Shown: piece by piece, positions 1 to 8,045 of the stretch
Layout: the number at the start of each line of letters is the position of its first letter
How positions within the stretch are numbered: position 1 is the stretch's first letter
Assembly: GCF_002835805.1 (NCBI RefSeq)
Contig: NZ_PISE01000064.1
Location: 1-44,604 of the forward strand
Length of the DNA: 44,604 nt
Direction of reading: 5' to 3'
Source: Niallia nealsonii
GTDB taxonomy: Bacteria; Bacillota; Bacilli; Bacillales; Cytobacillaceae
The notes under the pieces: model-generated
What the model was told of the DNA's origin: nothing
The model's database searches: none
What the model saw: only the letters and a program-made list of their open reading frames with translations
Program-made: the position numbers and the translations under genes

Positions 1-33
1 ACGATTTGTTTAATGCTATTGATAGAAAGGAGA

Positions 34-81
34 ATGACGAAAGTGAAAATAAAAGTTAGCATCCTATTAGCAGGTATTTAA
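34..81 (+). CDS. 15-codon ORF, probably a gene remnant
   Basis: An AAAGGAG ribosome site sits just before an ATG that opens a 15-codon frame ending in TAA (MTKVKIKVSILLAGI). The start looks like that of a lipoprotein signal peptide (ILLAG) but has no cysteine. It may be a truncated leader or a chance ORF; no function is proposed. The rest of bases 1-113 shows nothing else. Confidence 0.2.
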   Translation: MTKVKIKVSILLAGI

Positions 82-113
82 AAACAGGCTAACAAAATAA
101 AATTTTAATGATT

Positions 114-134
114 AAATCGTAATTATTACGTATT
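114..134 (+). promoter_or_regulatory. Zur box (zinc-uptake operator) upstream of znuA
   Basis: The core TCGTAATTATTACGT, flanked by AAA and ATT, matches the Bacillus Zur operator (AAATCGTAATNATTACGATTT) almost completely as a near-perfect palindrome. It lies about 160 bp upstream of a zinc-binding lipoprotein gene, so zinc-dependent repression of that gene is the natural reading. The pattern is seen directly; binding by Zur is inferred from the known consensus. Confidence 0.75.
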
Positions 135-245
135 AAAAAAATAATAAAATGATAAGCAGATAACAAAAGTAATTCATTTCCATTTTATAAGAAGTTTGTC
201 TACATAGTAAGCGGTAAACATATCTTTTGTATAAAAGAAATTTGT

Positions 246-266
246 AAAACGTAATTATTTTGATTT
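246..266 (+). promoter_or_regulatory. Second, weaker Zur box just before znuA
   Basis: CGTAATTATTTTGATTT preceded by AAAA matches the same operator at all but three positions. It lies between a possible promoter (TTGTCT at 196-201, CATATC at 219-224) and the znuA start, where a bound repressor would block transcription. Together with the box at 114-134 it suggests two-site zinc control. Confidence 0.55.
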
Positions 267-294
267 ATAAAAAAAGAAAGTTGTGTGGAAAAAT

Positions 295-1272
295 ATGAGA
301 AAATCAAATCGTTTAAAAACATTATTAATAGGGGCTGCTGCCATTATTTTATTAGCAGGCTGCGGCAATAAGAAAAGTGTCAGCAATTCAAATGAAAATA
401 AGGAAAAAAGCAAAACAGAAAAAATAAAAATTGTCACAACGTTTTATCCTATGTATGAATTTACAAAACAAATTGCAGGTGATGCGGCAGATGTTGAATT
501 GCTTATTCCATCCACAATGGAGCCACATGATTGGGAACCGACACCAAAGGATATGGGAAATATTCAAAATGCTAGCCTGTTTATTTATAATAGCGAATAT
601 ATGGAAACATGGGCAGCAGATATAAAAAAGAGTGTTAGAGACAGCAAAGTGAAATTTATTGAAGCAAGCAAGGGCATAACTTTAGAAGAAGGGGAAGAAG
701 AACATGAACACGAGCATGAAGAAGAGAATCATGAGCATGAACATACTCATGCAAAAGATCCCCATGTATGGTTAAGCCCAGTATTGGCGCAAAAAGAAGT
801 AGCAACTATTACAGATGCTTTAATAAATGCAGATCCATCTTATAAGGAAGTATATGAGAAAAATAGTGAGGCATATATTGAAGATTTAAAAGAATTAGAT
901 AACAAATATCGTACAGCATTACAAAATGTAACGAAAAAAGAGTTGATTACCCAACATGCTGCTTTTCACTATTTGACTAATGAGTATGGAATGGCACAAG
1001 TTCCAATTGCAGGATTATCTCCGGATGAAGAACCAAGTGCTCAAAAATTAGCAGAATTACAAAAGTTTGCCAAAGAACATAATGTAAAAGTCATTTATTT
1101 TGAAGAGCTTGCTTCACCAAAAATAGCGAAAACACTTGCTTTAGAAATTGGGGCAAAAACAGAAGTATTAAGCACATTAGAAGGAATAAGTGAAGAAGAC
1201 CAGAAAAAAGGAATGGATTATATAAGTGTAATGGAGAATAATTTGGAGAAATTAGTGGAACATCAAAAATAA
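295..1272 (+). CDS. znuA: Zinc ABC transporter substrate-binding lipoprotein (ZnuA/AdcA type)
   Basis: Extracytoplasmic binding protein of the cluster A-I metal family, which captures Zn2+ (or Mn2+) and delivers it to a membrane permease. The N-terminus has a signal peptide with lipobox LLAGC, so it is probably a lipoprotein. The mature part has the family metal ligands in context (MEPHDWEP, DPHVWLSP, THAAFHY-like QHAAFHYL, and a late Glu/Asp region). Between the first two lies an acidic histidine-rich loop (EHEHEHEEENHEHEHTH), typical of zinc rather than manganese proteins. Length is about 326 residues, so it lacks the extra ZinT domain of long AdcA proteins. Two Zur boxes upstream support a zinc role. 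No znuB or znuC follows; a terminator does, so permease and ATPase must be elsewhere. The start may be the ATG used here or an in-frame GTG at 283; neither has a strong ribosome site. Confidence 0.88.
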   Translation: MRKSNRLKTLLIGAAAIILLAGCGNKKSVSNSNENKEKSKTEKIKIVTTFYPMYEFTKQIAGDAADVELLIPSTMEPHDWEPTPKDMGNIQNASLFIYNSEYMETWAADIKKSVRDSKVKFIEASKGITLEEGEEEHEHEHEEENHEHEHTHAKDPHVWLSPVLAQKEVATITDALINADPSYKEVYEKNSEAYIEDLKELDNKYRTALQNVTKKELITQHAAFHYLTNEYGMAQVPIAGLSPDEEPSAQKLAELQKFAKEHNVKVIYFEELASPKIAKTLALEIGAKTEVLSTLEGISEEDQKKGMDYISVMENNLEKLVEHQK

Positions 1273-1287
1273 TCGGTTAAAAAACAG

Positions 1288-1330
1288 CAGAGTCCAGCGC
1301 CAAGTGGATGCCGGACTCTGTTCTTATTAT
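1288..1330 (+). terminator. Terminator after znuA
   Basis: CAGAGTCC (1288-1295) pairs with GGACTCTG (1313-1320) and a T-rich tail follows. It ends the zinc-binding protein as a single-gene unit. Confidence 0.65.
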
Positions 1331-1478
1331 CTAAAGATTAAAAAGGATGTTTTCTAAAAGTTTATTGCTTGTTGAATCTGCTGGGAAATTTTTAGAATAA
1401 CTTTGGGCCAAATAGCAACAATCTATACAGAAATAGCCTAAAAATGTTTATTTTTGCAAAAATTTGCTTGCTTCTGTT

Positions 1479-1507
1479 TTCATTTTTCCCTGTCCAACTG
1501 CTATAAT
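1479..1507 (+). promoter_or_regulatory. SigA promoter with extended -10, upstream of the DUF445 gene
   Basis: A perfect TATAAT at 1502-1507 is preceded by TGC (extended -10) with a weak -35 (TTCATT) 17 bp upstream. It is the only clear promoter in the roughly 330-base gap between znuA and the DUF445 gene, about 100 bp before the start. Confidence 0.5.
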
Positions 1508-1605
1508 AAAAAGAATGTAGCGGATCTAATTGATACAAGGTTTCCAGAATATTTGGTATGATTGGATTATGTTGAATTTTTATTATGTAAAAATGAGGGA
1601 AAAAA

Positions 1606-2859
1606 ATGTCGAAAAAAAAATCATCAAGAAAACTTGCTAGAATTTCACTGATTGTTATGTTGGTAGGATTTCTTGGAACAATGCCTTTTCAAGATACTTT
1701 ATGGATATTATTGCTGCATGGTGGATTTGAAGCAGGACTTATTGGGGGATTAGCAGACTGGTTTGCGGTGACGGCTTTATTCCGCCATCCATTGGGGGTT
1801 CCCATACCTCATACTGCGCTGCTTCCGAAAAATCGCAATCGTATGATCAATGGATTGATTTCTGTCTTAAAAAATGATTGGTTATCCAAAGAAAGCATTC
1901 AAGATAAGGTAAAGCATGTTCCGTTTACGGAAAAGATCCACCAAACTGTGGCTGCTAAAATGCAAACGGCAGTTTTTCAAAAATTGGCTGTTAGCTGGAT
2001 ACAACAGATTATCCGCTATATAGACGTAGAGAAAATGACGCCATTTGTAAAAAAACAAATTATTGCGACTTTATCCAATGTAGATATGAAAAAAATTCTG
2101 CAAATGATCAGCAGCCAGCTATTGACTGAGAAAGTGGATGAAAAGGCTTTGGATCATATCTTGGTAAAAGTGGAACAATGGCTGAAAAAAGAAGATACCG
2201 TTCATAAACTTGGAAATGTATCCATGAATGTTTTAAACAATGTAAAAGCAGATGGTATGCTACAATTCGCTATCAAATCCATTCAAAATTTGATGACAGA
2301 AGAAAAAATAGGGAAAATTATTCAAAACTTGTTAATCAGTGCAGTAAAAAGTTTGCGTTATGAATATGAACCAAACCGAGAAGCTTTATTAACATTTATC
2401 CGCAAAGAAATTGAAGGATTAAATGAAAATGAAAAAGTGCTTTTAGGGATTGAAAAATGGAAAAGTCGCCTGTTAGACAATTGGAAATCAGATGACACCA
2501 TTACAGAAGCACTTAAACAATTACAGCAGAAAGCCCTTGATTTTGTAGAAGGGGAAAGATTTATGGAGGAGTATCTTCTTCCGCTTGCAACAAATCTTTT
2601 AGAGAAAATGAATGAAAATAAAATCGTCATTGATCTATGGATTCAAAAACAATTATCTATTCTTATTGAAAATAACCATGATAAAATTGGCGATCTTGTG
2701 AGAGACAATCTAAATAAATTAGATGATGAAACATTAACAGATATGATTGAAAACAATGTGGGCAAAGATTTGCAGTGGATTCGCGTAAATGGGGCAGTTT
2801 GCGGATTTATTATTGGGATACTCTTATCGGTTGTGCAGGTTGTGTTTGAGATTGTTTAA
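1606..2859 (+). CDS. DUF445 family membrane protein
   Basis: Membrane-anchored protein of unknown function (DUF445, the family of B. subtilis YheB and E. coli YjiN). The diagnostic block lies at residues 45-80: GLADWFAVTALFRHPLGVPI followed by PHTALLPKNRNRM. The N-terminus has a basic stretch and one or two membrane segments (residues 12-45). The centre is a long amphipathic helical region of repeated Lys/Glu-rich segments, and the last 20 residues form another membrane helix, giving a hairpin-like topology with a large soluble part. Length 417 residues fits the family. Start: GAGGG ribosome site 7 bases before ATG. It is monocistronic, between its own promoter and a strong terminator. Confidence 0.85.
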   Translation: MSKKKSSRKLARISLIVMLVGFLGTMPFQDTLWILLLHGGFEAGLIGGLADWFAVTALFRHPLGVPIPHTALLPKNRNRMINGLISVLKNDWLSKESIQDKVKHVPFTEKIHQTVAAKMQTAVFQKLAVSWIQQIIRYIDVEKMTPFVKKQIIATLSNVDMKKILQMISSQLLTEKVDEKALDHILVKVEQWLKKEDTVHKLGNVSMNVLNNVKADGMLQFAIKSIQNLMTEEKIGKIIQNLLISAVKSLRYEYEPNREALLTFIRKEIEGLNENEKVLLGIEKWKSRLLDNWKSDDTITEALKQLQQKALDFVEGERFMEEYLLPLATNLLEKMNENKIVIDLWIQKQLSILIENNHDKIGDLVRDNLNKLDDETLTDMIENNVGKDLQWIRVNGAVCGFIIGILLSVVQVVFEIV

Positions 2860-2870
2860 TAAAATGGGAA

Positions 2871-2908
2871 AAAAGATGATTTCTGCCGTAGCAGAAATCA
2901 TCTTTTTT
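2871..2908 (+). terminator. Strong terminator after the DUF445 gene
   Basis: AAAAGATGATTTCTGC pairs perfectly with GCAGAAATCATCTTTT around a CGTA loop, followed by T's. It is symmetrical enough to serve the opposite strand too. Confidence 0.85.
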
Positions 2909-2983
2909 ATTGAATTAGCTGAAGTGCTGCATTTTTTTCATCTATTGTTTCAGTTTGCATAAGAATTGCTGCAAAATTGCTAT

Positions 2984-3650
2984 TTAATTCCCCCTTCGCA
3001 CATGCTGATGTCCATCTTGATCTCGCACAACCACACCTAATTCATTTAAATCTTCCCGAAGATATTTTGCTTCCTTTTTATTTTGTTCTCGCAGCGCAAT
3101 TCTTCTTGCATAAAGGATATTTGTTATTTCTTTTGAGAAATCAACATCATTCAGATTCCATTTTCTATATTCATTTGCATGGGGGTCTTTCTTTTTCCAA
3201 GGATAAACATGCATAGCAAAGGTATCTTGTGCTTTGGAAATTTTGATATCCGTATTTTCACGGTATAGCTCCTTGTTCGTTAAGCCAAGAACCACAAGAG
3301 ATTTATTTTCTAAAAAAATTGCAGAAATATCCTATTTGCTAATTTTTGTTTTTTTATCATTTATCTCAAACAAAAGCTCTGTATCGGTAATTTTGATATT
3401 TAATGTTTCGCATCCCTGTAAAAATTAATCCAACGATAATCCCAAGCACCATTGCTATAACAGATATCCAGAAATTATTAGCATTGGCTATATAAATCAC
3501 TAATTTTTCGAACGGAACAATCGGTGATTTTAGCAATAAGTCAGCTATATTAGGAATAAACTATCCGAGTATGGCGCCAATTAGCATCGGCTAAATAAAA
3601 AATACCGTCTTTTCTATTTGGGTTAAACCTAAATTTGTTTGGATGTTCAT
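2984..3650 (-). pseudogene. Pseudogene: YqeB-like membrane protein
   Basis: Reading the minus strand from an ATG at 3650 (ribosome site GGAGG) gives the pieces of one protein of about 220 residues. In order: N-terminus MNIQTNLGLTQIEKTVFFI, two hydrophobic segments (PMLIGAILG; NNFWISVIAMVLGIIVGLIF), a middle part (SAIFLENKSLVVLGL) and a C-terminus ending AKYLREDLNELGVVVRDQDG. From memory the order and motifs match B. subtilis YqeB, a protein of unknown function. It is broken by TAG codons at 3591-3593 and 3561-3563, both where Trp would fit (TGG to TAG), a frameshift near 3410, and another TAG at 3332-3334. The last 103 codons remain open but have no plausible start. It lies just downstream of a broken TetR gene, probably a former operon. 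Confidence 0.7.
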
Positions 3651-3964
3651 TTTTTCCTCCAAATTTTTATTGCACCACTTCAAAATTAAGCGTTTTAGTT
3701 CATGAAAATAGGAATCAAATTCTATTTCTTCATTAATAGAAGAAAACATTCTTTCTGAAATTGCTCCAATGATTATTTGTTTTACAAGGCCATTGTCAAA
3801 TTCCCCAAATTCTTTTGTTTGTTTCCCTTGATTTAATATGCTTTCGAGCAATTCTTGTATAGGATCGCCTTCCTCCTCATCCTGCAATTGATAATAAGGA
3901 ATATGATCTTCTGTTCTCATCTTGCTTCTGCAATAAAGGATTGTTTGCTTTCATTATTTTCCAT
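3651..3964 (-). pseudogene. Pseudogene: TetR-family regulator with internal deletion
   Basis: A GAAGGAG ribosome site precedes an ATG at 3964 encoding MENNESKQSFIAEAR, which has the look of a TetR-family N-terminus just before its helix-turn-helix. The frame then hits TGA (3917-3919). After that, in another frame, comes an intact C-terminal ligand-binding half (DEEEGDPIQELLESILNQGK, then KEFGEFDNGL and IIGAISERMF). The DNA-binding domain and the first ligand-domain helices, roughly 80-100 residues, are missing, so this is an internal deletion joining the ends out of frame. The remaining open frame (from 3920) runs straight into the YqeB-like relic. It cannot bind DNA as it stands. The TetR assignment of the C-terminal half is by pattern and is fairly secure. 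Confidence 0.7.
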
Positions 3965-4071
3965 ACTATACTCCTTCAATTGATTAATCAAATTTTAAAT
4001 CATCTTTGTATTTTAGTCAGCCAGTATTGTTTCTATTCTGATCAGGCATTCTATCAGAAGGAGGAATGGAT

Positions 4072-5280
4072 ATGAAATTAATTAAGATAATAATGATTGT
4101 TTGCATGCTTAGTTTTATGCTTTATATTCCTTATGTTTCAGCAGAAGTGCCACTAAAAGCTGCGTTTATTAGAGATCATAAATTATGGATAAAAGAGGGA
4201 GGAATTGAACAGAAAATTACAAAAGATCAATACGTATATAATCCAAAATGGTCCTCTGATGGCCGTTTTCTAGGCTATTTAAAAGGAGAGGAAAATGGAG
4301 AAAAAACATTTTTATATGTATATGATACAAAGCAGAAAAAAACTTATCAGCCATATGAAGGGATGGAAGTTTTTCATTTTCAATGGTCTCCGATAGCTAA
4401 TCAAATTGCTTATACTACGTGGGGCGGATTAAATGTAACGAAAACAGAAAATGGTATTCCAAAAAGGTTTGAAAATGTGGCATTAGGTGTTAGCGATTTT
4501 GTCTGGTATCCAAATGGCAAAGAATTCATTGTATCGTCTCAAGCCCAATTGCTGCCAACAGGATGGGGATCTGTTAGACTTTTTCGTGTTCCAGTAAATG
4601 CTAATCTTGATAGCACCAAAATAAAACCCTTTTATACGATTCAAACAGATGAAAAAGATTTATTTGCAATCGATGCAACTATTTTTCAATGGAGCAAAGA
4701 CTATAAATGGCTCAGTTTTTTAGCAATACCAACAGCTTCTTGGTCTAATGACAGCAACACATTATGTGTGCTGTCGGAAGCAGGGACAAACTTTCAAGCG
4801 ATTGGGAAAATGCTGATTAACAAAAAATGGATAAAATGGTCCCCGTATGAAAATAAATTAGCTTATATATCTGGTGAGGGAAGATTTTTAGTGCAGGATA
4901 AAAAAATGACGATCGCTGATATTCCCATTGTCAGCCGACAGAAAGAATACACGCCAAAAGATTATGTAGATTTAGATTTGGAATGGTTGTCAAAAGAGGC
5001 AATTATTGTGGCTCGTGCAAAGGAAAATAAAACATGGCAAGAAGGACCAGTGCCAATAATGTATTCTAAATTATACGTTGTTAATCTAAAAACCGCACAG
5101 CAAAAGCAATTTACTTTTCCATCTGAAAAAGAAATAGATACAAGTCCAAAAGTTATCGGCTCTTTTATAACTTGGATTCGAGAAGGACATGAAAAATCAG
5201 CCATGATAAAAGAGGGGATTAATGGAAAGGAACAGATTTGGATTAAAAAAGTAGACGAAGCACCGGTGATTTATCCATAA
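4072..5280 (+). CDS. Secreted TolB-like beta-propeller protein
   Basis: An N-terminal signal peptide (MKLIKIIMIVCMLSFML, cleavage near YVSA-EV) is followed by repeated beta-propeller blades of the TolB/WD40-like PD40 kind. Tell-tale blade motifs are NPKWSSDGRFLGYL (about residue 60), FQWSPIANQIAYTT, DFVWYPNGKEFIV, FQWSKDYKWLSFL and IKWSPYENKLAYIS. That gives about six blades in 402 residues, with no lipobox and no catalytic motif, so it is a scaffold or binding protein outside the membrane. Start: AGGAGG lies 7 bases before this ATG, whereas an upstream ATG at 4066 is too close to the ribosome site. It stands alone, divergent from the decayed TetR gene. The specific role is unknown. Confidence 0.75.
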   Translation: MKLIKIIMIVCMLSFMLYIPYVSAEVPLKAAFIRDHKLWIKEGGIEQKITKDQYVYNPKWSSDGRFLGYLKGEENGEKTFLYVYDTKQKKTYQPYEGMEVFHFQWSPIANQIAYTTWGGLNVTKTENGIPKRFENVALGVSDFVWYPNGKEFIVSSQAQLLPTGWGSVRLFRVPVNANLDSTKIKPFYTIQTDEKDLFAIDATIFQWSKDYKWLSFLAIPTASWSNDSNTLCVLSEAGTNFQAIGKMLINKKWIKWSPYENKLAYISGEGRFLVQDKKMTIADIPIVSRQKEYTPKDYVDLDLEWLSKEAIIVARAKENKTWQEGPVPIMYSKLYVVNLKTAQQKQFTFPSEKEIDTSPKVIGSFITWIREGHEKSAMIKEGINGKEQIWIKKVDEAPVIYP

Positions 5281-5432
5281 GTAAAAAAGTGCTGGCTAAT
5301 AAGGGGCGAAAGATACGTGGATTTTGCTTTGAACGGATTGGTAGGTAAATCGAAAGATAACTGTTTTAAAAAAATAAATCAAAACACCGAAAAAATGGAG
5401 CAAAGCATCAAAAAATAGAAGCAAAAATAAAA

Positions 5433-5466
5433 ATGCTGAGGGCTTGTTGTCCTGAGCATTTTTTCT
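5433..5466 (+). terminator. Terminator between convergent genes
   Basis: AATGCTGAGG and CCTGAGCATT pair with one mismatch around a 9-base loop, followed by T's. It lies between the beta-propeller gene and the oppositely directed DUF2164 gene. Confidence 0.6.
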
Positions 5467-5495
5467 AGATTGACTATTCTTTTATAGATGTTAGT

Positions 5496-5738
5496 TTATT
5501 TTATTGGTCTTTCCAATGTTAGAATTTCATCTTCCAATGAAGTGTACTGATCTTCGATTACTTTTTTCGCATCAAGTACTCCAGCATTATAAAAATGGGG
5601 CGCAAGTGATTCTTTTACAAAATCTAGCACTCTTTCGGCGGCAAATTCTGATATTTCTTCCTCACGTTCTTGCGTAAAAAAAGTTTGTATATGAGAGATC
5701 ATTAATTGCTGCTGTTCTTTTGTTAATTTGTAGAACAA
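5496..5738 (-). CDS. DUF2164 family protein
   Basis: Small cytoplasmic protein (80 residues) of unknown function, family DUF2164. Recognisable features are KEQQQLMISHIQTFFTQERE, EEISEFAAERVLDFVKE, and the most diagnostic block PHFYNAGVLDAKKVIED. Helical throughout. The start is a TTG at 5738 with a GAAGGAG ribosome site about 13 bases upstream across a run of T's; there is no in-frame ATG nearby. It is convergent with the beta-propeller gene and shares its terminator. Confidence 0.8.
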   Translation of the reverse strand: MFYKLTKEQQQLMISHIQTFFTQEREEEISEFAAERVLDFVKESLAPHFYNAGVLDAKKVIEDQYTSLEDEILTLERPIK

Positions 5739-6025
5739 AAAAAAACACTCCTTCTTCTATTAGAATACTTGTCATTATACAAGTGAAAAAAGGAAAAGAG
5801 TAGCCTATATTTTTAAGGGAAAATATGTACAAAAGAAATAATAAGGTACATAACAAAAAATGAACATATACGAAAAGAAAAATGGGGATGACTCTAAAAA
5901 GCTTTTCCACAGGGATTTAGTATGTTTAATTTTAGAACAAGAATTTTCTGAATGTTATAAGAAATAGGCCGCGCAAAATTAATTAATGGTAAAATTATCA
6001 AAAAGAGCAATTAATGGAGGAGAAT

Positions 6026-6790
6026 ATGCAAGCAGAGTTACAGGATATCATCCCCAGAAAAATAACAGCGACATTTATTTCTACTTTTTTACCAGCGTTC
6101 GTTTTTACCTTTTGGTATATTTATTCAGATATAGAATCTTCTTATAATCAAGGAAATGATTTTATTGGCTGGTTTTTGGTTTATTTTATGTACGTGTTCG
6201 TTATTATTTTGTTATATGGAAACTTAGTATCGATTGCAGTAGAGTTTTTGCAAAGAAAATATGTTCCGAAACAAGATTGGCTGTATGTAATCATTGTGTC
6301 TTTTTTTGGAGCATTATTTGGCATACTTACTATAAATATTTTTGCAGCTGTAACAGGGTTTTTGGCTGCATTGGTGTATGCAGCATTGGATAAGATGCTG
6401 TTTAAAGATGTTTTCCCTTTTAATATCGGCTGTTTTTTTTTAATACCAATTGTGGTGGTAGGGCTAATCTGGGGTTATTTGCAGATAAGCTCTCCAAAAA
6501 TGCCGGCGTTTACCGAAGCAGATGCGGTTGCTTTTTTGATGAATGGAGCAGGAACAGACATAAGCTATTTCCCAAAAGAAATTGGCAAATGGGAGGGATC
6601 TGTTAATGGTTATCAGGTAACAAGAGAAACAAATGCACAAAAAATAAAAAAGAATACATATTTAGTAACATTTACAGAAAAATGGAAAAAAGAAAATGAA
6701 AAAGGGCAATACATCATTTCAAATCAAGTCGATCGGGAGGGTGTTTTGGAAATACAACATAGGGGAGATTCGCCTCCTTATTATAAATAA
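6026..6790 (+). CDS. Uncharacterised four-helix membrane protein
   Basis: No family recognised. Four hydrophobic segments lie in the first 150 residues (about 14-32, 45-70, 80-115 as a long or double segment, and 125-145). A soluble C-terminal domain of about 100 residues follows (from AFTEADAVAFLMNGAGTD to the end), with lysine-rich beta-type sequence. Start: GGAGGAG ends 5 bases before this ATG, and an in-frame ATG at 6014 lies upstream of that ribosome site. It is followed after 25 bp by a small gene that has been split by a tnpB element, so the two probably formed an operon. The partner is lost, and the function of the pair is unknown. Confidence 0.65.
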   Translation: MQAELQDIIPRKITATFISTFLPAFVFTFWYIYSDIESSYNQGNDFIGWFLVYFMYVFVIILLYGNLVSIAVEFLQRKYVPKQDWLYVIIVSFFGALFGILTINIFAAVTGFLAALVYAALDKMLFKDVFPFNIGCFFLIPIVVVGLIWGYLQISSPKMPAFTEADAVAFLMNGAGTDISYFPKEIGKWEGSVNGYQVTRETNAQKIKKNTYLVTFTEKWKKENEKGQYIISNQVDREGVLEIQHRGDSPPYYK

Positions 6791-6872
6791 CGCAAAAGGT
6801 GAGGTGGAAGAAAGAGTGAAGTTATATAAAGAGCCATTAAAAGCTTTTTTGATAAATGATTTATCTTGAATA

Positions 6873-6982
6873 GGCGAGAATACCCCATCTTCAAGGAAGA
6901 AGAAGGGTGTAGCCCAATGAGTAAGGTGGGGATGAATCGCCTTCGGACAAGGGATGGGTTGATTTCTTATCTCGATTGTCCG
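6873..6982 (+). ncRNA. Candidate structured RNA leading the tnpB element
   Basis: Several helices nest here. GGCGA (6873-6877) pairs with TCGCC (6937-6941). After a 5x5 internal loop, CCCCA (6883-6887) pairs with TGGGG (6927-6931). Inside, TCTTC pairs with GAAGA. Downstream, CGGACAA (6944-6950) pairs with TTGTCCG (6976-6982). The region is richer in G and C than its surroundings and has no convincing coding frame. Structured RNAs are known for this transposon superfamily (omega RNA downstream of tnpB; HEARO RNA upstream of iscB), and position and folding suggest a relative. Not matched to any model here. Confidence 0.45.
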
Positions 6983-7154
6983 ACTGTTTGAGTGCTGCAT
7001 GAAAGAAATGGATAAGAAGGATATACGGGTGTTCTTCCTTGCCATCTCTTATCTTATCTTTTCTACTAATAGAAAATAGAGAGAATATTCTTTTTTTTAT
7101 GTCTTTTCCCTTTCTTAACTCGTTATAATAGGTTAGAAAAGGAGGGAAACAGCG

Positions 7155-7847
7155 ATGTTAGTCCATAAATCCTATAAATTTCGCATCTATCCCAACCAAA
7201 AACAGGAAATACTGATTGCTAAAACCATCGGCTGTTCCCGTTTTGTATTCAACTATTTTTTGGAAAAATGGAAGGGTGCTTACACAGAAACGGGCAAAGG
7301 GTTAACTTATAAGGCTTGCTCTTCTCAATTGCCATCATTAAAGAAAAGTTTAGAATGGTTAAAAGAAATGGATAGCACTGCTCTTCAATCTTCCCTCCAA
7401 AACCTGAACGATTCCTATGCTCGATTCTTCCAGAAACAAAACAAATCCCCACGATTTAAGTCGAAAAAGAATCCTGTACAATCCTATACAACCAAGTACA
7501 CTAACGGTAATATTGCCGTTGTAGTCAACCACATTAAACTACCTAAACTTGGTCTTGTTCGCTTCGCCAAAAGTCGGGAAGTAGAAGGCCGCATCTTAAG
7601 AGCTACAATTAGGTGTAATCCAAGTGGCAACTATCTTGTGTCTATCTTAGTGGAAAAAGAAGTGCGAGAATTACCTAAAATCGGCTCATCTGTTGGAGTG
7701 GATGTTGGATTAAAAAACTTTGCCATCCTTTCAACTGGTGAAGTCATTGGAAACCCTAAATGGTTTCGTACATGGGAAAAGAAATTGTCCGATGCACAGC
7801 GTATTCTGTCTAGACGACAACAAGTGGCTTTGAAACGAAAATGCTAA
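7155..7847 (+). pseudogene. tnpB: Truncated TnpB RNA-guided nuclease
   Basis: TnpB is the RNA-guided DNA endonuclease of IS200/IS605 elements and the ancestor of Cas12. Visible are the canonical N-terminus (HKSYKFRIYPNQKQEILIAK, residues 4-23), the family GCSRFVFNYFLEKW block, the FKSKKNPVQSYTTKYTNG region, and RuvC-I with its catalytic aspartate (VGVDVGLKNFAILSTGE, near residue 186). The frame ends at residue 230 just after RILSRRQQ. RuvC-II (Glu), the zinc ribbon and RuvC-III (Asp), about 130-150 residues, are missing, so it cannot cleave DNA. Ribosome site AAAGGAGGG with a good ATG. A truncated product could still be expressed. Confidence 0.85.
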
Positions 7848-8045
7848 ACATTTAATTTATCACTTTAAAAAAGGCTATGTAATAGTTTTAGGAGAATTTG
7901 ATGGGGAGACATATGAAGGAAGAACAGCCTGCATTATTTTTAATGGCAATGATGTAATAGCGGTGGCAAAAGGAATGCTCCGATTTGTAGATTCAGCGAA
8001 ATAAACAGGAGAATGTTTGTAGTGTCTACCATAACTAGTAATTTT

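Larger units (their letters stand above)
6868..7847 (+). mobile_element. IS200/IS605-type tnpB element, right side deleted
   Basis: The segment holds a folded-looking leader (6873-6982) and the first 230 codons of tnpB, inserted in a small gene. No tnpA is present, as in IS1341-like elements. The right end, where the guide RNA (omega or re RNA) and right hairpin of such elements normally lie, is gone: host reading frame resumes immediately at the tnpB break. The left border is approximate and set by where the host frame is lost. The element cannot move or make a normal guide complex. Confidence 0.6.
6816..8004 (+). pseudogene. Small gene split by a tnpB element
   Basis: A GTG at 6816 after GAGGTGG opens a frame (KLYKEPLKAFLINDLS) that stops after 17 codons at 6867-6869, where the tnpB element begins. 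Directly after the truncated tnpB, an open frame at about 7846-8004 reads as a normal protein C-terminus (HLIYHFKKGYVIVLGEFDGE, then RTACIIFNGNDVIAVAKGML) and ends in TAA. I infer that both belong to one small cytoplasmic protein of at least about 70 residues, interrupted by the element. How much was lost at the junction is not visible. Family not recognised. Confidence 0.5.

Noticed and set aside
3591-3920. Open 109-codon minus-strand frame as a gene
   Set aside because: It is the tail of a TetR regulator fused in frame to the first 20 codons of a YqeB-like gene; it lacks a ribosome site and a DNA-binding domain.
5662-5910. 82-codon hydrophobic minus-strand frame
   Set aside because: It overlaps the DUF2164 gene in another frame, has Phe/Leu-rich composition from AT-rich DNA and no ribosome site.
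6719-7045. 108-codon minus-strand frame over the tnpB leader
   Set aside because: It overlaps the end of a membrane-protein gene and the base-paired leader; composition is not protein-like and no ribosome site is seen.
7155-7847. TnpB-derived RNA-guided repressor (TldR-like)
   Set aside because: Those proteins keep full length with mutated RuvC residues; here RuvC-I Asp is present and the whole C-terminal third is missing, so it is a simple truncation.
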